Of a DNA stretch of 64,000 nt, positions 19,445-29,969 are shown in pieces. The stretch is from Mariniblastus sp. Its GTDB lineage: Bacteria > Planctomycetota > Planctomycetia > Pirellulales > Pirellulaceae. The notes beneath the pieces are model-generated. The model was not told the DNA's origin, made no database searches, and saw only the letters and a list, made by a program, of their open reading frames with translations. Made by a program: the position numbers and the translations under genes. The first letter of the stretch is position 1, and each line of letters begins with the position of its first letter. The stretch spans positions 1 to 64,000 of the forward strand of contig JAPKBL010000005.1 of NCBI GenBank assembly GCA_028823415.1. The letters are read 5' to 3'.

Positions 19445-21271
19445 CTAATCGATCAAGCGGATTTGCTTTAGTATCGCATGTCCCTGGGGAGATGTGAGGT
19501 CGATTTTGCCACGAGTTTTTTCGTCGATGAGGGTCACTTCAAAAGTCGCAATCTTTGACCATTCCAGTTTTTTCTTATCCGTATTTTTAAAATCTGCGGC
19601 AGCGATGACGAGTTCCCTAGGTTGGTCACCAGTAATACGGGTGGTGTATGAAAAATTGCCAAGGTTGTTTTCACGACTCAGGAATTGACTACTGATGTTC
19701 AAACGAAGCGCTAGCTGTTTTCCCTGTGGATCGATTTCAATTGCCAATTTTTTAATGTGAGATCGATCAAGTTTAGGGTTTTGAAATTTGTAGGTCTTGA
19801 TGCTTCTTTGGTCGCGACTCGACCAATCTCGAGAGCCGTTGCTAAAGTCTTCAAAAATCAAGTTGGGGTCGGCTAAACTCACGAGTGCACTTAGGTTAAT
19901 GGATTCTGGTATGAAAGATTGTTCCTCTGAATTGAGGGCGAAGGTGTTAGTTTCGCCTCGCTCGAGTGCTTGTGGTTTATCCAGTTGGTAGCGACAGATT
20001 GCGAAGAAATAGATTGGCAGGTCAGCGGGGAGGGGAACCTGAGTAGACCAAATTCCCTTCGCCGACTTTTCGTTTGCTCGAGTCCAGAAACGGGTTCTGG
20101 AATTGGGGTCATAGCTGTAATAAATTTCTGTATTAACAAGCCTGTCCTGATCACTTGGGGTCACAGTAAATGTGGCGGAGGGAATGAAGGAAGACGTGTT
20201 GAGCGTTAAGTTAGAGGCAGGAGTCGCTGGGATTTTCTGATCAATACCCTTAAGGTATTGATCAAACCAGAGATTGAGCATGACCCACTGCTCTGGGCCG
20301 GGGCCATGGTTGAAGTGGACGTTGGTCGTGACTCGCCAGTTTGGGTGTTTGAGTAAATCCATCGACTTGTAGATTCGCTCAAAAGTAGAATGGAAGTCAT
20401 TCGAGGAGCTAATAAACATGACCGGGCATTTGACAGACGGCCAGTAGGCACTGGCGTCAATGGTATTTTTATAGAGTTCTAAATTTTGGAAATGAGGTTT
20501 GAGACTGCTGCCTTGGATTCCGCCTGGGAAATCAACGTATTTAAATCCAGTTCCACCTACAAATGGGGCGACTGCCTTAAGCCTTTGGTCGATTGCGGTA
20601 AGTGCCGTGATCATTCCTCCCATTGAAAATCCGGTAAAACCAATGCGGTTCGGGGCGACCTCCGGTTGTTGTTCGAGAAATGTAATGGCTCGTCTTGCAG
20701 CGACCGTTAGGAGGAACCAATTTGCGTTGCGCGGACTCGGCACTGGGTCGATCGAGTAATCATCGGGTAGAAGGTTTCGTTTCCACCCTGCGCGGAGTGC
20801 TTTCGAATAGAACCGCGGCCCTTGGGAAGGATCGACATTTCCCCAATCCGTATTGATTGAAATGTCTTCTTCCATTGGCCGGCCAAGCCAATTGATGTCG
20901 ACCGTTGCGAATCCCTGTTTTGCAAAATAAACGCCCCGTCCACGTTCGGCCCGCTGACCTCCGCCGTGGCTCCACACAAATGCCGCGTTCCGTTTGCCGT
21001 TATCGGGATAGGAGTAATAAGCTGCAATTCGCGCTTCGGTTCCCTTGAAGGTGCCGACTTTAAAAGTCACGTACTGGGTAACGACTCCTTCTGCCTTCCA
21101 TTCTTTGATGACCTGAATGTCGAGAGACTCTTTTTGAGCGTCATAATCCTGCCACAACTCAGTTGCAGTCTTCGGCACCTCAGCAGGTGCGGAATAAGGA
21201 GTGAAGGTTTCTTGTGCGTCAATTGAGAGACTAACAAGATTGAGAATCAGGAGGAGATAAATTGTTTTCAT
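19445..21271 (-). CDS. Alpha/beta hydrolase (acetyl-xylan-esterase / prolyl-oligopeptidase-like)
   Basis: Signal peptide; nucleophile elbow GFTGFSMGGMITALTAIDQRLKAVAPFVGG; extra C-terminal domain. Confidence 0.8.
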   Translation of the reverse strand: MKTIYLLLILNLVSLSIDAQETFTPYSAPAEVPKTATELWQDYDAQKESLDIQVIKEWKAEGVVTQYVTFKVGTFKGTEARIAAYYSYPDNGKRNAAFVWSHGGGQRAERGRGVYFAKQGFATVDINWLGRPMEEDISINTDWGNVDPSQGPRFYSKALRAGWKRNLLPDDYSIDPVPSPRNANWFLLTVAARRAITFLEQQPEVAPNRIGFTGFSMGGMITALTAIDQRLKAVAPFVGGTGFKYVDFPGGIQGSSLKPHFQNLELYKNTIDASAYWPSVKCPVMFISSSNDFHSTFERIYKSMDLLKHPNWRVTTNVHFNHGPGPEQWVMLNLWFDQYLKGIDQKIPATPASNLTLNTSSFIPSATFTVTPSDQDRLVNTEIYYSYDPNSRTRFWTRANEKSAKGIWSTQVPLPADLPIYFFAICRYQLDKPQALERGETNTFALNSEEQSFIPESINLSALVSLADPNLIFEDFSNGSRDWSSRDQRSIKTYKFQNPKLDRSHIKKLAIEIDPQGKQLALRLNISSQFLSRENNLGNFSYTTRITGDQPRELVIAAADFKNTDKKKLEWSKIATFEVTLIDEKTRGKIDLTSPQGHAILKQIRLID

Positions 21272-21778
21272 TTCTATTCATTCATGCCGAGGCAGGAAAG
21301 TCGTCGCGGTGGAAATTTACCAGCGGGCGATTGCAGTCCCGATTCTCGAAATCGTTTCCAAGAGTTGATTTCTGTTTTTTTAATGATCGCTTCAGCAGCG
21401 CGGCCCAAGTTGCTAGTCCCACGCGCTTGTGAACGAGGGCATTTTGGCGACCAAGATCAAGCCTAACTTAGAATGCGAACGACATCAAACCAAGAGGATG
21501 CAGTTCCATCGATACCTAACTCGTTGCTGCCGCAGCAGTTGAAGATCGAGTTGGGCAGGACAGGGCTGGCCTGCCGCTGAGCATCGCTGTGCTGGGTTTA
21601 ATTATTGCCCGAATATGATTTTTAAAATAAAATATTGCCAATAATTTCTCGAAAACATCGAATAGATAAATCATGTCGGTGCATCCGCGTGACATTGGCT
21701 TCAGTTTCGGATCAACTCTTTATAGAACACCAATGCCGATTTAATAGCTGACAGCTATCTTAAATTTAACCTCCGAGG

Positions 21779-22228
21779 TTGTTGATGAAATGCATCTTTT
21801 TTGGGTTTTTAGTTTTGATTGTTTCCTTGTTCTCATTGCTTGGCTGTCCTCAAACAAATCAGGCACCGGTCGTGGTCAGCGGAAGCCCAGTAGCGCCGGT
21901 CAAGTCGGAGGCGATCCATCGGGTGAGATTCTCCTACGACATCGCGGGCAGTAAAGGCTTTAAAGGGAGTTTGGGTTACCCTCCCAGTTCCAAAGTGACC
22001 GGCGGACTGGATGGGAATTCGTGTTCCTACAACGATGTTGGTCGAAACGTGCTAACGGCGTACGAGTTTGAATTTGTCGATCATCAAGACGGCTGCGACG
22101 TCTATCGCGTGACACGAAGTGTGACCGGTGGTGAGCATGACGGACGAAGCGATGTCGTCGATGTTAAATACTCAGGTAAAAAAACCAGCGTTTTTGACGA
22201 TGAAATATCGACCGATGTGATGGAGTGA
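21779..22228 (+). CDS. Hypothetical lipoprotein
   Basis: Signal peptide with lipobox SLLGC; no recognised family. Confidence 0.65.
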   Translation: MLMKCIFFGFLVLIVSLFSLLGCPQTNQAPVVVSGSPVAPVKSEAIHRVRFSYDIAGSKGFKGSLGYPPSSKVTGGLDGNSCSYNDVGRNVLTAYEFEFVDHQDGCDVYRVTRSVTGGEHDGRSDVVDVKYSGKKTSVFDDEISTDVME

Positions 22229-22458
22229 TTCGAAAAGCCACCCACGCTGGATGAATGTCTCGACGCTTCCTAGATGAACTTTACGGGGAAGAAGTCGGAG
22301 ACATTTCTACCTGGCCCGATCTTTTCGGGAATTAACGCAACTCGGTGTTTAATACAAACGCCAACCCCTCGGCCGCGCCGTTCCAAGTCTTAAAGAACCT
22401 CACGCTAATCGATGAAATCCAGAACCAGAAACGGCACTTTGGTGGCCTTGGTTATCAG

Positions 22459-23535
22459 TTATTTTTGCAAGTCAACCATGGCCTTGCCCATGGCCTCGCC
22501 CACGTTCATGTAGGTCTCGGAATTACCGCTGTAGTGGCCGCCTGAGCTGCCACCTTTGGAAAGCGGATGAGTATAAACGGAGGAAACGTTCCCTTTGAAA
22601 TCGGGGTATTTCCCAGACTTGCCGTCTACGGCTTGCATAGCATTGAGGATTTTTCCTCCACCGTCGGTGGCACCTTGCTCGGTCTGTCCAAGCGATGCGC
22701 AGACGAATTCTGCGTTGGGTGCATCAAAGTCCTTGCGAAGTGTTTTGATAAGTTGAACCAAGTTTTGTTCGTAGCGATCAGATAGCGCTGCGCTTCGACT
22801 GTCGCGATCTCCCTGCCACCAGAAAAATCCAGCGACTTCGTATCCTTTTGCATCGGGATAGTACTTGTTGAGGTCTTCTAAGACTTTTTTGGCGCGCGCG
22901 ATGTCGCCATCGTATTGCATGCCTGCATACCAGCCGATCTTTTTGGGCTCCTCACCTTTTTTCCATTTTTCAGGAGACCCTTTGTAAGCAGGGTGGACCC
23001 AGGTGACACCTTTGGCATCCGTGAATTCGAAGCCTTCGCTGCCCGGTGGCAACAGGTCCCAACCGAGTGCGCGGTTGCCAATACAGCTTTTGAGAATCAT
23101 CACGGGAGCGTCGGTCGCTTCTCCGACGTGATGCCCGATACCGAATTCCGGGCCAATTTTCCCGCCCTTGATGGTCATCCACTCGTTGTTGAATTCGCGT
23201 GATCCACCGTCACCACTTCCCATGACGCGGACGTTGCGGACGTCTTGTCGTTGAGTCCAGTTGCCGGAGTCATCTACTAGGTAGGGGTATAAGTTTTTTT
23301 CCTTGACCGCATGTTCCAGCGATCCATCGCCACCCTTGATTTTCCCGGCACCGAGCATGTTGGATTGCCCCAGCAGGATGTAGACCTGAACCGGTTTACT
23401 CATATCAGCAGGTTTGCCATCGGGATCGGGCAGCTGCTGGGCAGCGATTGCGTTTGTCGACGAACAAAAAATTGCAAAAGACGAAAAGAGGAGGAGTGTT
23501 TTTAATGAGGTCACTTGAATCATCAATTTTTCCAA
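22459..23535 (-). CDS. Sialate O-acetylesterase-like (SASA) protein
   Basis: VQVYILLGQSNMLGAGK; GPEFGIGHHVGEA; VAGFFWWQGDRD. Confidence 0.88.
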   Translation of the reverse strand: MEKLMIQVTSLKTLLLFSSFAIFCSSTNAIAAQQLPDPDGKPADMSKPVQVYILLGQSNMLGAGKIKGGDGSLEHAVKEKNLYPYLVDDSGNWTQRQDVRNVRVMGSGDGGSREFNNEWMTIKGGKIGPEFGIGHHVGEATDAPVMILKSCIGNRALGWDLLPPGSEGFEFTDAKGVTWVHPAYKGSPEKWKKGEEPKKIGWYAGMQYDGDIARAKKVLEDLNKYYPDAKGYEVAGFFWWQGDRDSRSAALSDRYEQNLVQLIKTLRKDFDAPNAEFVCASLGQTEQGATDGGGKILNAMQAVDGKSGKYPDFKGNVSSVYTHPLSKGGSSGGHYSGNSETYMNVGEAMGKAMVDLQK

Positions 23536-23726
23536 TCGGGGTAGACTTAAAAAAAGTTTGTGAAAACTAGCAATCTGAGTATATATGAAATGAGGCCGCA
23601 GCCATAAGTTACTAGCACAGTTTTGTTGGCGACTACGAATAATCGTTTATCCAATGGGCTTTGATTCGCGCCCGTCCGTTCCGATGATGGAATAGGCAGT
23701 GGCGAGTGGTAGCCATCACACGATCA

Positions 23727-25163
23727 TTAATTACTTTGCTTTGCCATCAGCTCAGCCATAGAATCTGCGAACGCATCTCCAAGGCGAACGAAAAACGCAC
23801 CGCTTCCGAGATAGTGATAGGGGCGGTCGCTGCCGACGGTGTCCCATTCATGGTAGTGCTCCGGCCAGCCTTTCTTAAAGACGTTGTCGGAGTAGTGAGA
23901 GTACTCGGTGTAGCTTTCAACTGCAGCGACATTGTCTTTAAACTCGGGAGCTTTGGCCGCTTCTCTTTGGCCGACGGAGACTAGATTCTCGGCGACCTTT
24001 TCAGCGGTTACCCCGGTTCCGAGAACACCAATCACAACCGGCATGTTCGGCTCGTTGTATTCTTTGCGGATGTCCTGGATGAAAGAGATCATGTTGGTTT
24101 TATAATTGTCTCGAAACTCGGGTGAAAACTGATCGTTATATCCCTGGAACCAAACCAAACCAGCGATCTTGTAACCCGCATCAGCGTCGTACTCAGGATG
24201 ATTGTCTTTGAGATTTGCAAGTACGTCTTGAATTGCCGAGTTCATCATTCGGTAGTTGAGGCCGGCCTCGTCCATGTTGAATGGTTTGGGTTTGCGTGGT
24301 TCGCGCGGCTCACGAGGTTCGCGCAGCTTCTTGCGTGCCTTCTCGTCGGCGGTTTTCAGTTGCTCCTCATAGGCAGTCAGGTCGGCTTTGTACTTCTCCT
24401 GGTCCTGCGGGAACGACTTGACGGCGGCCTCGTATCGTTTCAGATTCTCACTTGCCTTGGTCTTTGCCTCAGCGTATTCAGGAGTGGTCTTAAAGTCAGG
24501 CAGCGAGGGTGGGCGAAAATTGTAGTTCAGCGACTTTCCGCCCCATGAGGTTTTGATAAGCAGAATTGGACCGTCGACCTTTTCTGCGATTGATAAACCG
24601 AATCCATACTCTGGCCCAATTTTAGAATCATCGGCACCGTATCCGATTCCCAGTTTTCCTGATTTCTGATTTCGATCTGCGATTGAATTGATATAAACAC
24701 GATCGGACGTCGCGCAGGCAGCACTGACTTTTTTCTTATAGGCTTCGTGGGCTGCTTTTAATTTATCTACCTTGGCCTGGAGTGCTGTTTTCTCAGCACC
24801 ATCTGCCATCTTTTTGATTTTATCGTTAGAGATTCCGCCGGTTAGTTCATCAATTTGTTTACTGAGTGTCAGTTGGTCTTCCAGAGTTTTATTTGAAACT
24901 CCGCTGGTGCTGTCAAACACCATTTGTACGAGGTCTTGATCGCGGGAATCACTCGATGGGAACAGCGTTGCAATGGTATGAGCTCGCGCGTGCCCAACCG
25001 TATTTGACTGACCCGCAAGAATGAAGATTTTTAGCGGTTCTTCTCCGATGACTGGGCTGACGCTAAATATTGCCAACGTAACAATAGCGACCAGGCTGAA
25101 CTTTTTAGGGTGCATGAAATTCATGGTTGTGTTTTCTTTCGGGAGATTACGGATGCCAATCAT
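23727..25163 (-). CDS. Sialate O-acetylesterase-like (SASA) protein with charged helical insertions
   Basis: LKIFILAGQSNTVGHARA; GPEYGFGLSIAEKVDGPILLIKTSWGGKSL; IAGLVWFQGYND; long Lys/Glu/Ala-rich segments inside the domain. Confidence 0.86.
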   Translation of the reverse strand: MIGIRNLPKENTTMNFMHPKKFSLVAIVTLAIFSVSPVIGEEPLKIFILAGQSNTVGHARAHTIATLFPSSDSRDQDLVQMVFDSTSGVSNKTLEDQLTLSKQIDELTGGISNDKIKKMADGAEKTALQAKVDKLKAAHEAYKKKVSAACATSDRVYINSIADRNQKSGKLGIGYGADDSKIGPEYGFGLSIAEKVDGPILLIKTSWGGKSLNYNFRPPSLPDFKTTPEYAEAKTKASENLKRYEAAVKSFPQDQEKYKADLTAYEEQLKTADEKARKKLREPREPREPRKPKPFNMDEAGLNYRMMNSAIQDVLANLKDNHPEYDADAGYKIAGLVWFQGYNDQFSPEFRDNYKTNMISFIQDIRKEYNEPNMPVVIGVLGTGVTAEKVAENLVSVGQREAAKAPEFKDNVAAVESYTEYSHYSDNVFKKGWPEHYHEWDTVGSDRPYHYLGSGAFFVRLGDAFADSMAELMAKQSN

Positions 25164-25279
25164 CTGGAGGTCCGGCCTCAGAGCCTACTTCAGGAACGAA
25201 TGTTACTTTAATGGGATCGATTCTAACAGCTGCGGAATCAAGTCGTAGCAAACCGTGATGATTTTAATCGAGAAGTCAT

Positions 25280-25302
25280 TCAGCATTGATTTTCAATGCT
25301 GA
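25280..25302. terminator. Perfect inverted repeat, putative hairpin between gene 25354-26931 and gene 23727-25163
   Basis: TCAGCATTGA-TTT-TCAATGCTGA (10-bp arms, 3-nt loop); no clear U-tract. Confidence 0.45.
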
Positions 25303-25353
25303 GATTGGCTCGATCGCAGGTCAGAGCTACAAGTGGTCAGCGGTTGAGTGGGT

Positions 25354-26931
25354 TTAATTTTTTAAATCCTGCTCCGCCTCGATTTTAATGTTTTTTAAGG
25401 ATTCATCTTCTGGTTTGAATTCGAGACCTTGGTTAGCGTAAATGATCGCTTTTTTTGGTCGACCATTGTTTAAACACATCAGTGCAGTTTTTCTTATTAA
25501 CCAGACTTTCCCCGGTGTCATTTCAAGGTCAAATTCCATGAGGCGAATCGCATCGTCGGTAAGTCCATCCATGGCGAGCCGTGTTGCCACGGTTGCGTTA
25601 GCTCCACCCCATCCAGCAGGCTTCCCTTTAGATTTAAACCACTTGATTGCCGCTTCGACGCCCTCATTTTTTACCATTTGATACATGCGTTGTTGTTGAG
25701 TAACACGAGGCTTTCCAGGCATCCGGTAGGGCTGATCGGTGACGACATGGATTAATTCGCCACTAAGTCGTGTTACCGTATTCCAAACGTCTGCTGATCC
25801 TATCATGTCACCTTGATTGCACAGTACGATGACAAAGGCATCGTCATTCACGAGCCGATTTTCCATGGCTCGAAATCCATTGATCGCGCCGCCGTGGTTG
25901 ATGATTTTGGTGCGCCGTTTCGTTACTGGATGGTTGCGGGCATAAATTTGCCAGCCATATCCATAATTACTCTGAGGTCTGCCGCCGGCGGCTTTCACTT
26001 CCGGCACGTCTCGGTTGGGAGTGAACATCAAATCGCGATACTTCTTTTCCAATAGCTGGTCGGTATACAAAGCACGATCCCAAAGGAACATGTCTTCTAC
26101 GGTCGAATACAATGCTCCGGATGCTCCTGGTGTTGATCCCATATTGATGTAGGTTGCGTTTTCAAGTCCGAATGGACCGTAAGTGTATCCGCTGGCCCGC
26201 TGCTGGAGGACGGTTTGATTAAGATCGAAGCCACTGTTCTGCATTCCTAGCGGATCAAAGATTCGCTCTTGGAGATTTTGCTGAAAACTCTTTCGCGTCA
26301 CCTTTTCGATGATTCTTCCCAGAATGCAATAGCCAGCATTGCAGTAGCTGTAAATGGTTCCCGGTTCATGGGCGAGATCTCCGCTGCAGTGAAGTTTAAT
26401 GAACTCATCCGGAGGGAAAGATAGCCGTGAAATTGTTCCTCGATAGTCATAGCTGGATGTGAAATCTTTGATGCCGGATTGATGCGACATTAAGTGATGC
26501 AGCGTGATTTTTCCTCCGGTGTCCTCGCGGTAATAAGGCAAGTGCTTACTGATCGTGTCATCGAGTTTTACTTTGCCTTCTTGCACCAATTGCATCACGA
26601 GCATACTGCAGAACTGTTTACTGACCGAGGCAATTCGGAATTTAGTATCGGTGGTATTGGGGATGCTCCATTCGTGATTTGCCATCCCAAAGGCTTGCTT
26701 GAAGATTACCTGACCCTTGTCGGCGACGAGCACGGCACCAGAAAACAGACCAGTCTCCGCCGTCGCCTCGCACAGTTTCTGCAAGGCAGCCTCTTTGTCG
26801 GATCCGACCTCCAGGTAACCTTTGGGAAGTGCAGGTTCTTTATCTTGGGCAAGGATTGCATGGCATAGTGCAAACCACCCGAGGAACAAACCAATTCGCA
26901 ATGTTCTACGGTTCATATTTTCTTTCGGCAA
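25354..26931 (-). CDS. Serine hydrolase, beta-lactamase class C / D-Ala-D-Ala carboxypeptidase family
   Basis: SxxK in RIASVSKQF, YxN in YSYCNAGY, HGG in INHGGAINGF; signal peptide. Confidence 0.9.
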   Translation of the reverse strand: MPKENMNRRTLRIGLFLGWFALCHAILAQDKEPALPKGYLEVGSDKEAALQKLCEATAETGLFSGAVLVADKGQVIFKQAFGMANHEWSIPNTTDTKFRIASVSKQFCSMLVMQLVQEGKVKLDDTISKHLPYYREDTGGKITLHHLMSHQSGIKDFTSSYDYRGTISRLSFPPDEFIKLHCSGDLAHEPGTIYSYCNAGYCILGRIIEKVTRKSFQQNLQERIFDPLGMQNSGFDLNQTVLQQRASGYTYGPFGLENATYINMGSTPGASGALYSTVEDMFLWDRALYTDQLLEKKYRDLMFTPNRDVPEVKAAGGRPQSNYGYGWQIYARNHPVTKRRTKIINHGGAINGFRAMENRLVNDDAFVIVLCNQGDMIGSADVWNTVTRLSGELIHVVTDQPYRMPGKPRVTQQQRMYQMVKNEGVEAAIKWFKSKGKPAGWGGANATVATRLAMDGLTDDAIRLMEFDLEMTPGKVWLIRKTALMCLNNGRPKKAIIYANQGLEFKPEDESLKNIKIEAEQDLKN

Positions 26932-26936
26932 GAATT

Positions 26937-29498
26937 TTATTGCTTGGCTGGTTCGGCATTGGGAAGTGGCAGACCCAGTTCGTCACTGTTGTGTTGGAAT
27001 CCGTTTCCATCAAAATCTACATAGATTGGATTGCTTACGGCAATTGGCGGACGCTTGCCGTAACGCGTTCCCATGACCTTTTCCATGGTCATGCCTTCGC
27101 CGATCGTGGCAACGATTAGATGTGCGTCACGGTCGATCGACAGATCGAATGACGAATCGAATTTTCGCACTGCGTCAATTTTACCAAACAATTCGGGCGA
27201 ATCCCTGCGCGTGTAGTTATGTTTTTCGCTTGGTTGTCCGTTGATGAAGACTTGCACGCGATTGACATCCAACCAGTTGGGGCACTGAACGGTTACTTTT
27301 AACGTCACTTTGCCATCGGTCGCAACCAGAGAATCTCCTGGAATCGCTAAGCCGGGGCTTGAGTTAGATTGTCCTGTAACCGAAAGGAAGGGGCCGGTCG
27401 ACATGATGATATGGCCGGCTTTGGCCTGTTGCACCATTTCGTCGCTAGAAATTTTTGCGGGGTCGTCGGTGCTGGAAGCGAACCAGTTTCTGCGCCATCC
27501 ACTACCGTGGTGGTTGTAGTGCGAGTCGGTGTTGATGACGCCGGGGATGCGGTAGCCTTGGTTGAGTAGCTGGAGCCATTGAAACATGGGAATCCGCATC
27601 CGACGCGTACTCGGTGGGTTGTTGGGAATGTCTTGAAAAATGGTTTCTAAAGGATGGACTTCAATGATGTCCGTCCATTTTAGCATCCCACGGAATCCTT
27701 CGTCGGGCACGCCATCGGTATCGAGGTCGCCGTATATCTGGTGCAGGTTAGGGTGGTTCATTTGAACCAGTTTTTCAGATTGGTTATCCCACATCGCGAG
27801 TCGCTCAATTTGCACGAGTGGATTGTAGGAGATTCTGGGGCCCCCTCCATTTTGAGTGTTAGGTCTCCAGATAAGCGGGAATGAATTCTGGTGGTTAACC
27901 GGTAATGGCGAGCCCGTTAATTCAATTCCGGTGCAGGTCGCCAATAAGTGTTCCAGGTTCATCTGCTGCAGGTGCGGCGTATAACTGTCGATTCGATTGT
28001 GTTCGGTACAGGGTGCAAACTCCACATTCTCGCACAGCAAATTTTCGACGCGGCCATATTGGTCGGATGTGTTGTCGCCTGAAGGGCTACTGTGGCTATG
28101 CAGGTCGTTGCTGACCCAACCTGTCGTATCGACAACTCGATCCAGCTGCACCGTGAGCTGCTGCATCTCCTTGGCGATAATCTCAACTTCTTTTCGAACA
28201 CTGTTGTATTCTGGACCACGGCTAAAATAGATCTCATACTTGCCCGGTTCGAGCGGACAATACATTCGGCCATGTACCGAGTAGACGAGGTTTTCCACGA
28301 AAGTCCTGGTGCTGCTCAGACCAAAGTTAGGGTGTTTTCCAGCTGCCGCATAAATGGTGGCTTTGACGGGAATAAGCTTGCCTTGACCATCTCTGACTTC
28401 CGCTGCAAAGCCACTGACATCTGTTAAGGGTAACGTTACAGTTTCGTTTTCCACAGTTTTGTTATCTTTACCGGATCGGAAAGTAACCTCCGTGCTTTGG
28501 TATCCCATGGCAGATGCTTTCGCAATATATTCGCCGGGTACGAGCCTGGAGTGGGCGACTCCCTGATCATTTGTCTGCAAAGTAAATGACTCCTGATCGT
28601 CATCCTCGTTGCCGTTAACCGGTCGCACAATAACTTTGGCGCGAAAGACGGCAGCCACTCCTTCAGCGGGCCGCGTCTCAGGACTGACTACGAATTGGTG
28701 CATGGTGGGTGAGATGTCCGGTTGTTCAACGATCGCCCGGAGGTCGGCTGGGCTGGTCGCCGGATAAAGACGGACCGTCCATTTCAGCCCGCTATCGGTT
28801 CGCTCGACATGGTCGTCCGAATATTGCAATTGGTTAGGCCGTCCCTTTTTCCAGTTCGGTGGTTGCTGCGGTCGTTGCTTCACAAGCGGGATTTGGAATC
28901 CAATCGTTTGTCGAAAAAACGAATCCTCACAATAGGCAAGGCTGCCAGACTGCTCAAACACGAACCATCCATCGGCGCGAACACCATCGAACGCTTTGAC
29001 ATCCTTTGCGGCATCCCCGTCGATAGTCACAGTGGATTCAACAAAAGAGTTTCCATCCTTTAGCCGGTATTCAACAATGGCGGCAGTGCCATCTTTGGCA
29101 ACTGTCTTGGACGATCGACATTGCCAAAAGATGGTGTCACCCTCCCTCCCGACTTTTACCAGGGAAGGATCATGGAATAAATATCGTCCTGCGGTCGGCG
29201 TGTATGCGCTGAGTTGATCATTCGATGGTTCATTGAGTGTAAGATCCAGAATGGAACCGCCAATGCTACGGACGGTCATGTTAGCGTCCCGAGTAGACAG
29301 GGCCGCCGCGATTGTCAATGAAATATGTTCGTTCTTCAGTAGATAGTCACCGTAAATCCAATCGACTTCCTTGCCGGAGATTATCGGCTCGGAACCCGGG
29401 GCGATGACACGGACCTCATCGGCAGTCGCTTGGGTTGCGGACAATCCAAAGGAGAGCCCGATGACAAGTTGAACTAGTATGGTGAGGCAGGTTTTCAT
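26937..29498 (-). CDS. CehA/McbA-family (PHP-type) metallohydrolase
   Basis: GWVSNDLHSHSSPSGDNTSDQYGRVENLLCENVEFAPCTEHNRID; carboxypeptidase-regulatory-like repeats before it. Confidence 0.82.
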   Translation of the reverse strand: MKTCLTILVQLVIGLSFGLSATQATADEVRVIAPGSEPIISGKEVDWIYGDYLLKNEHISLTIAAALSTRDANMTVRSIGGSILDLTLNEPSNDQLSAYTPTAGRYLFHDPSLVKVGREGDTIFWQCRSSKTVAKDGTAAIVEYRLKDGNSFVESTVTIDGDAAKDVKAFDGVRADGWFVFEQSGSLAYCEDSFFRQTIGFQIPLVKQRPQQPPNWKKGRPNQLQYSDDHVERTDSGLKWTVRLYPATSPADLRAIVEQPDISPTMHQFVVSPETRPAEGVAAVFRAKVIVRPVNGNEDDDQESFTLQTNDQGVAHSRLVPGEYIAKASAMGYQSTEVTFRSGKDNKTVENETVTLPLTDVSGFAAEVRDGQGKLIPVKATIYAAAGKHPNFGLSSTRTFVENLVYSVHGRMYCPLEPGKYEIYFSRGPEYNSVRKEVEIIAKEMQQLTVQLDRVVDTTGWVSNDLHSHSSPSGDNTSDQYGRVENLLCENVEFAPCTEHNRIDSYTPHLQQMNLEHLLATCTGIELTGSPLPVNHQNSFPLIWRPNTQNGGGPRISYNPLVQIERLAMWDNQSEKLVQMNHPNLHQIYGDLDTDGVPDEGFRGMLKWTDIIEVHPLETIFQDIPNNPPSTRRMRIPMFQWLQLLNQGYRIPGVINTDSHYNHHGSGWRRNWFASSTDDPAKISSDEMVQQAKAGHIIMSTGPFLSVTGQSNSSPGLAIPGDSLVATDGKVTLKVTVQCPNWLDVNRVQVFINGQPSEKHNYTRRDSPELFGKIDAVRKFDSSFDLSIDRDAHLIVATIGEGMTMEKVMGTRYGKRPPIAVSNPIYVDFDGNGFQHNSDELGLPLPNAEPAKQ

Positions 29499-29678
29499 AA
29501 TAGTGGGAAGGGTAGGAGTGAAGAATGGCCCATTAATGATAGTCGACCATTAAGTGGTAGAAGCGATGCTGGTGAACTCAATTGACGCGTGTATCACTGT
29601 CACCAGTGGACGCTGGAGTCTGATACGTCGACGACTGTTAGATTTTACAATCGTAATACAGCGAGGATTACTGAAGTT

Positions 29679-29733
29679 CAGTCATTGCCGGATTTCAGTC
29701 ATTGCCGGATTTCAGTCATTGCCGGATTTCAGT
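29679..29733. repeat. Three perfect tandem copies of a 17-bp unit plus a 4-bp partial copy
   Basis: CAGTCATTGCCGGATTT at 29679-29695, 29696-29712 and 29713-29729, then CAGT. Confidence 0.95.
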
Positions 29734-29969
29734 TTAACTGTTTCCATCGCAATCGCCAGTGCTCATTTTGAACCGCTGTTGGGTTGTGGGCTGTCGTACC
29801 ACTTCAGTCATAACTGGGGATCGGAAGGTAACAGATAATCTATTTTTCCCGATTTCTTCCAGTTCTGCTCCCCAATGCTGCGCCCCGGTTGCGGCTATTG
29901 CGTTCATCAATTAACAATTTCATTGAGTTCATTGCGGAACCGGTAGATTATTCTTCATAGAGAAAACGC

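Noticed and set aside
21744-21758. ATAGCTG-A-CAGCTAT dyad upstream of the lipoprotein gene
   Set aside because: Only 7-bp arms; plausible operator but could easily be chance in 64 kb.
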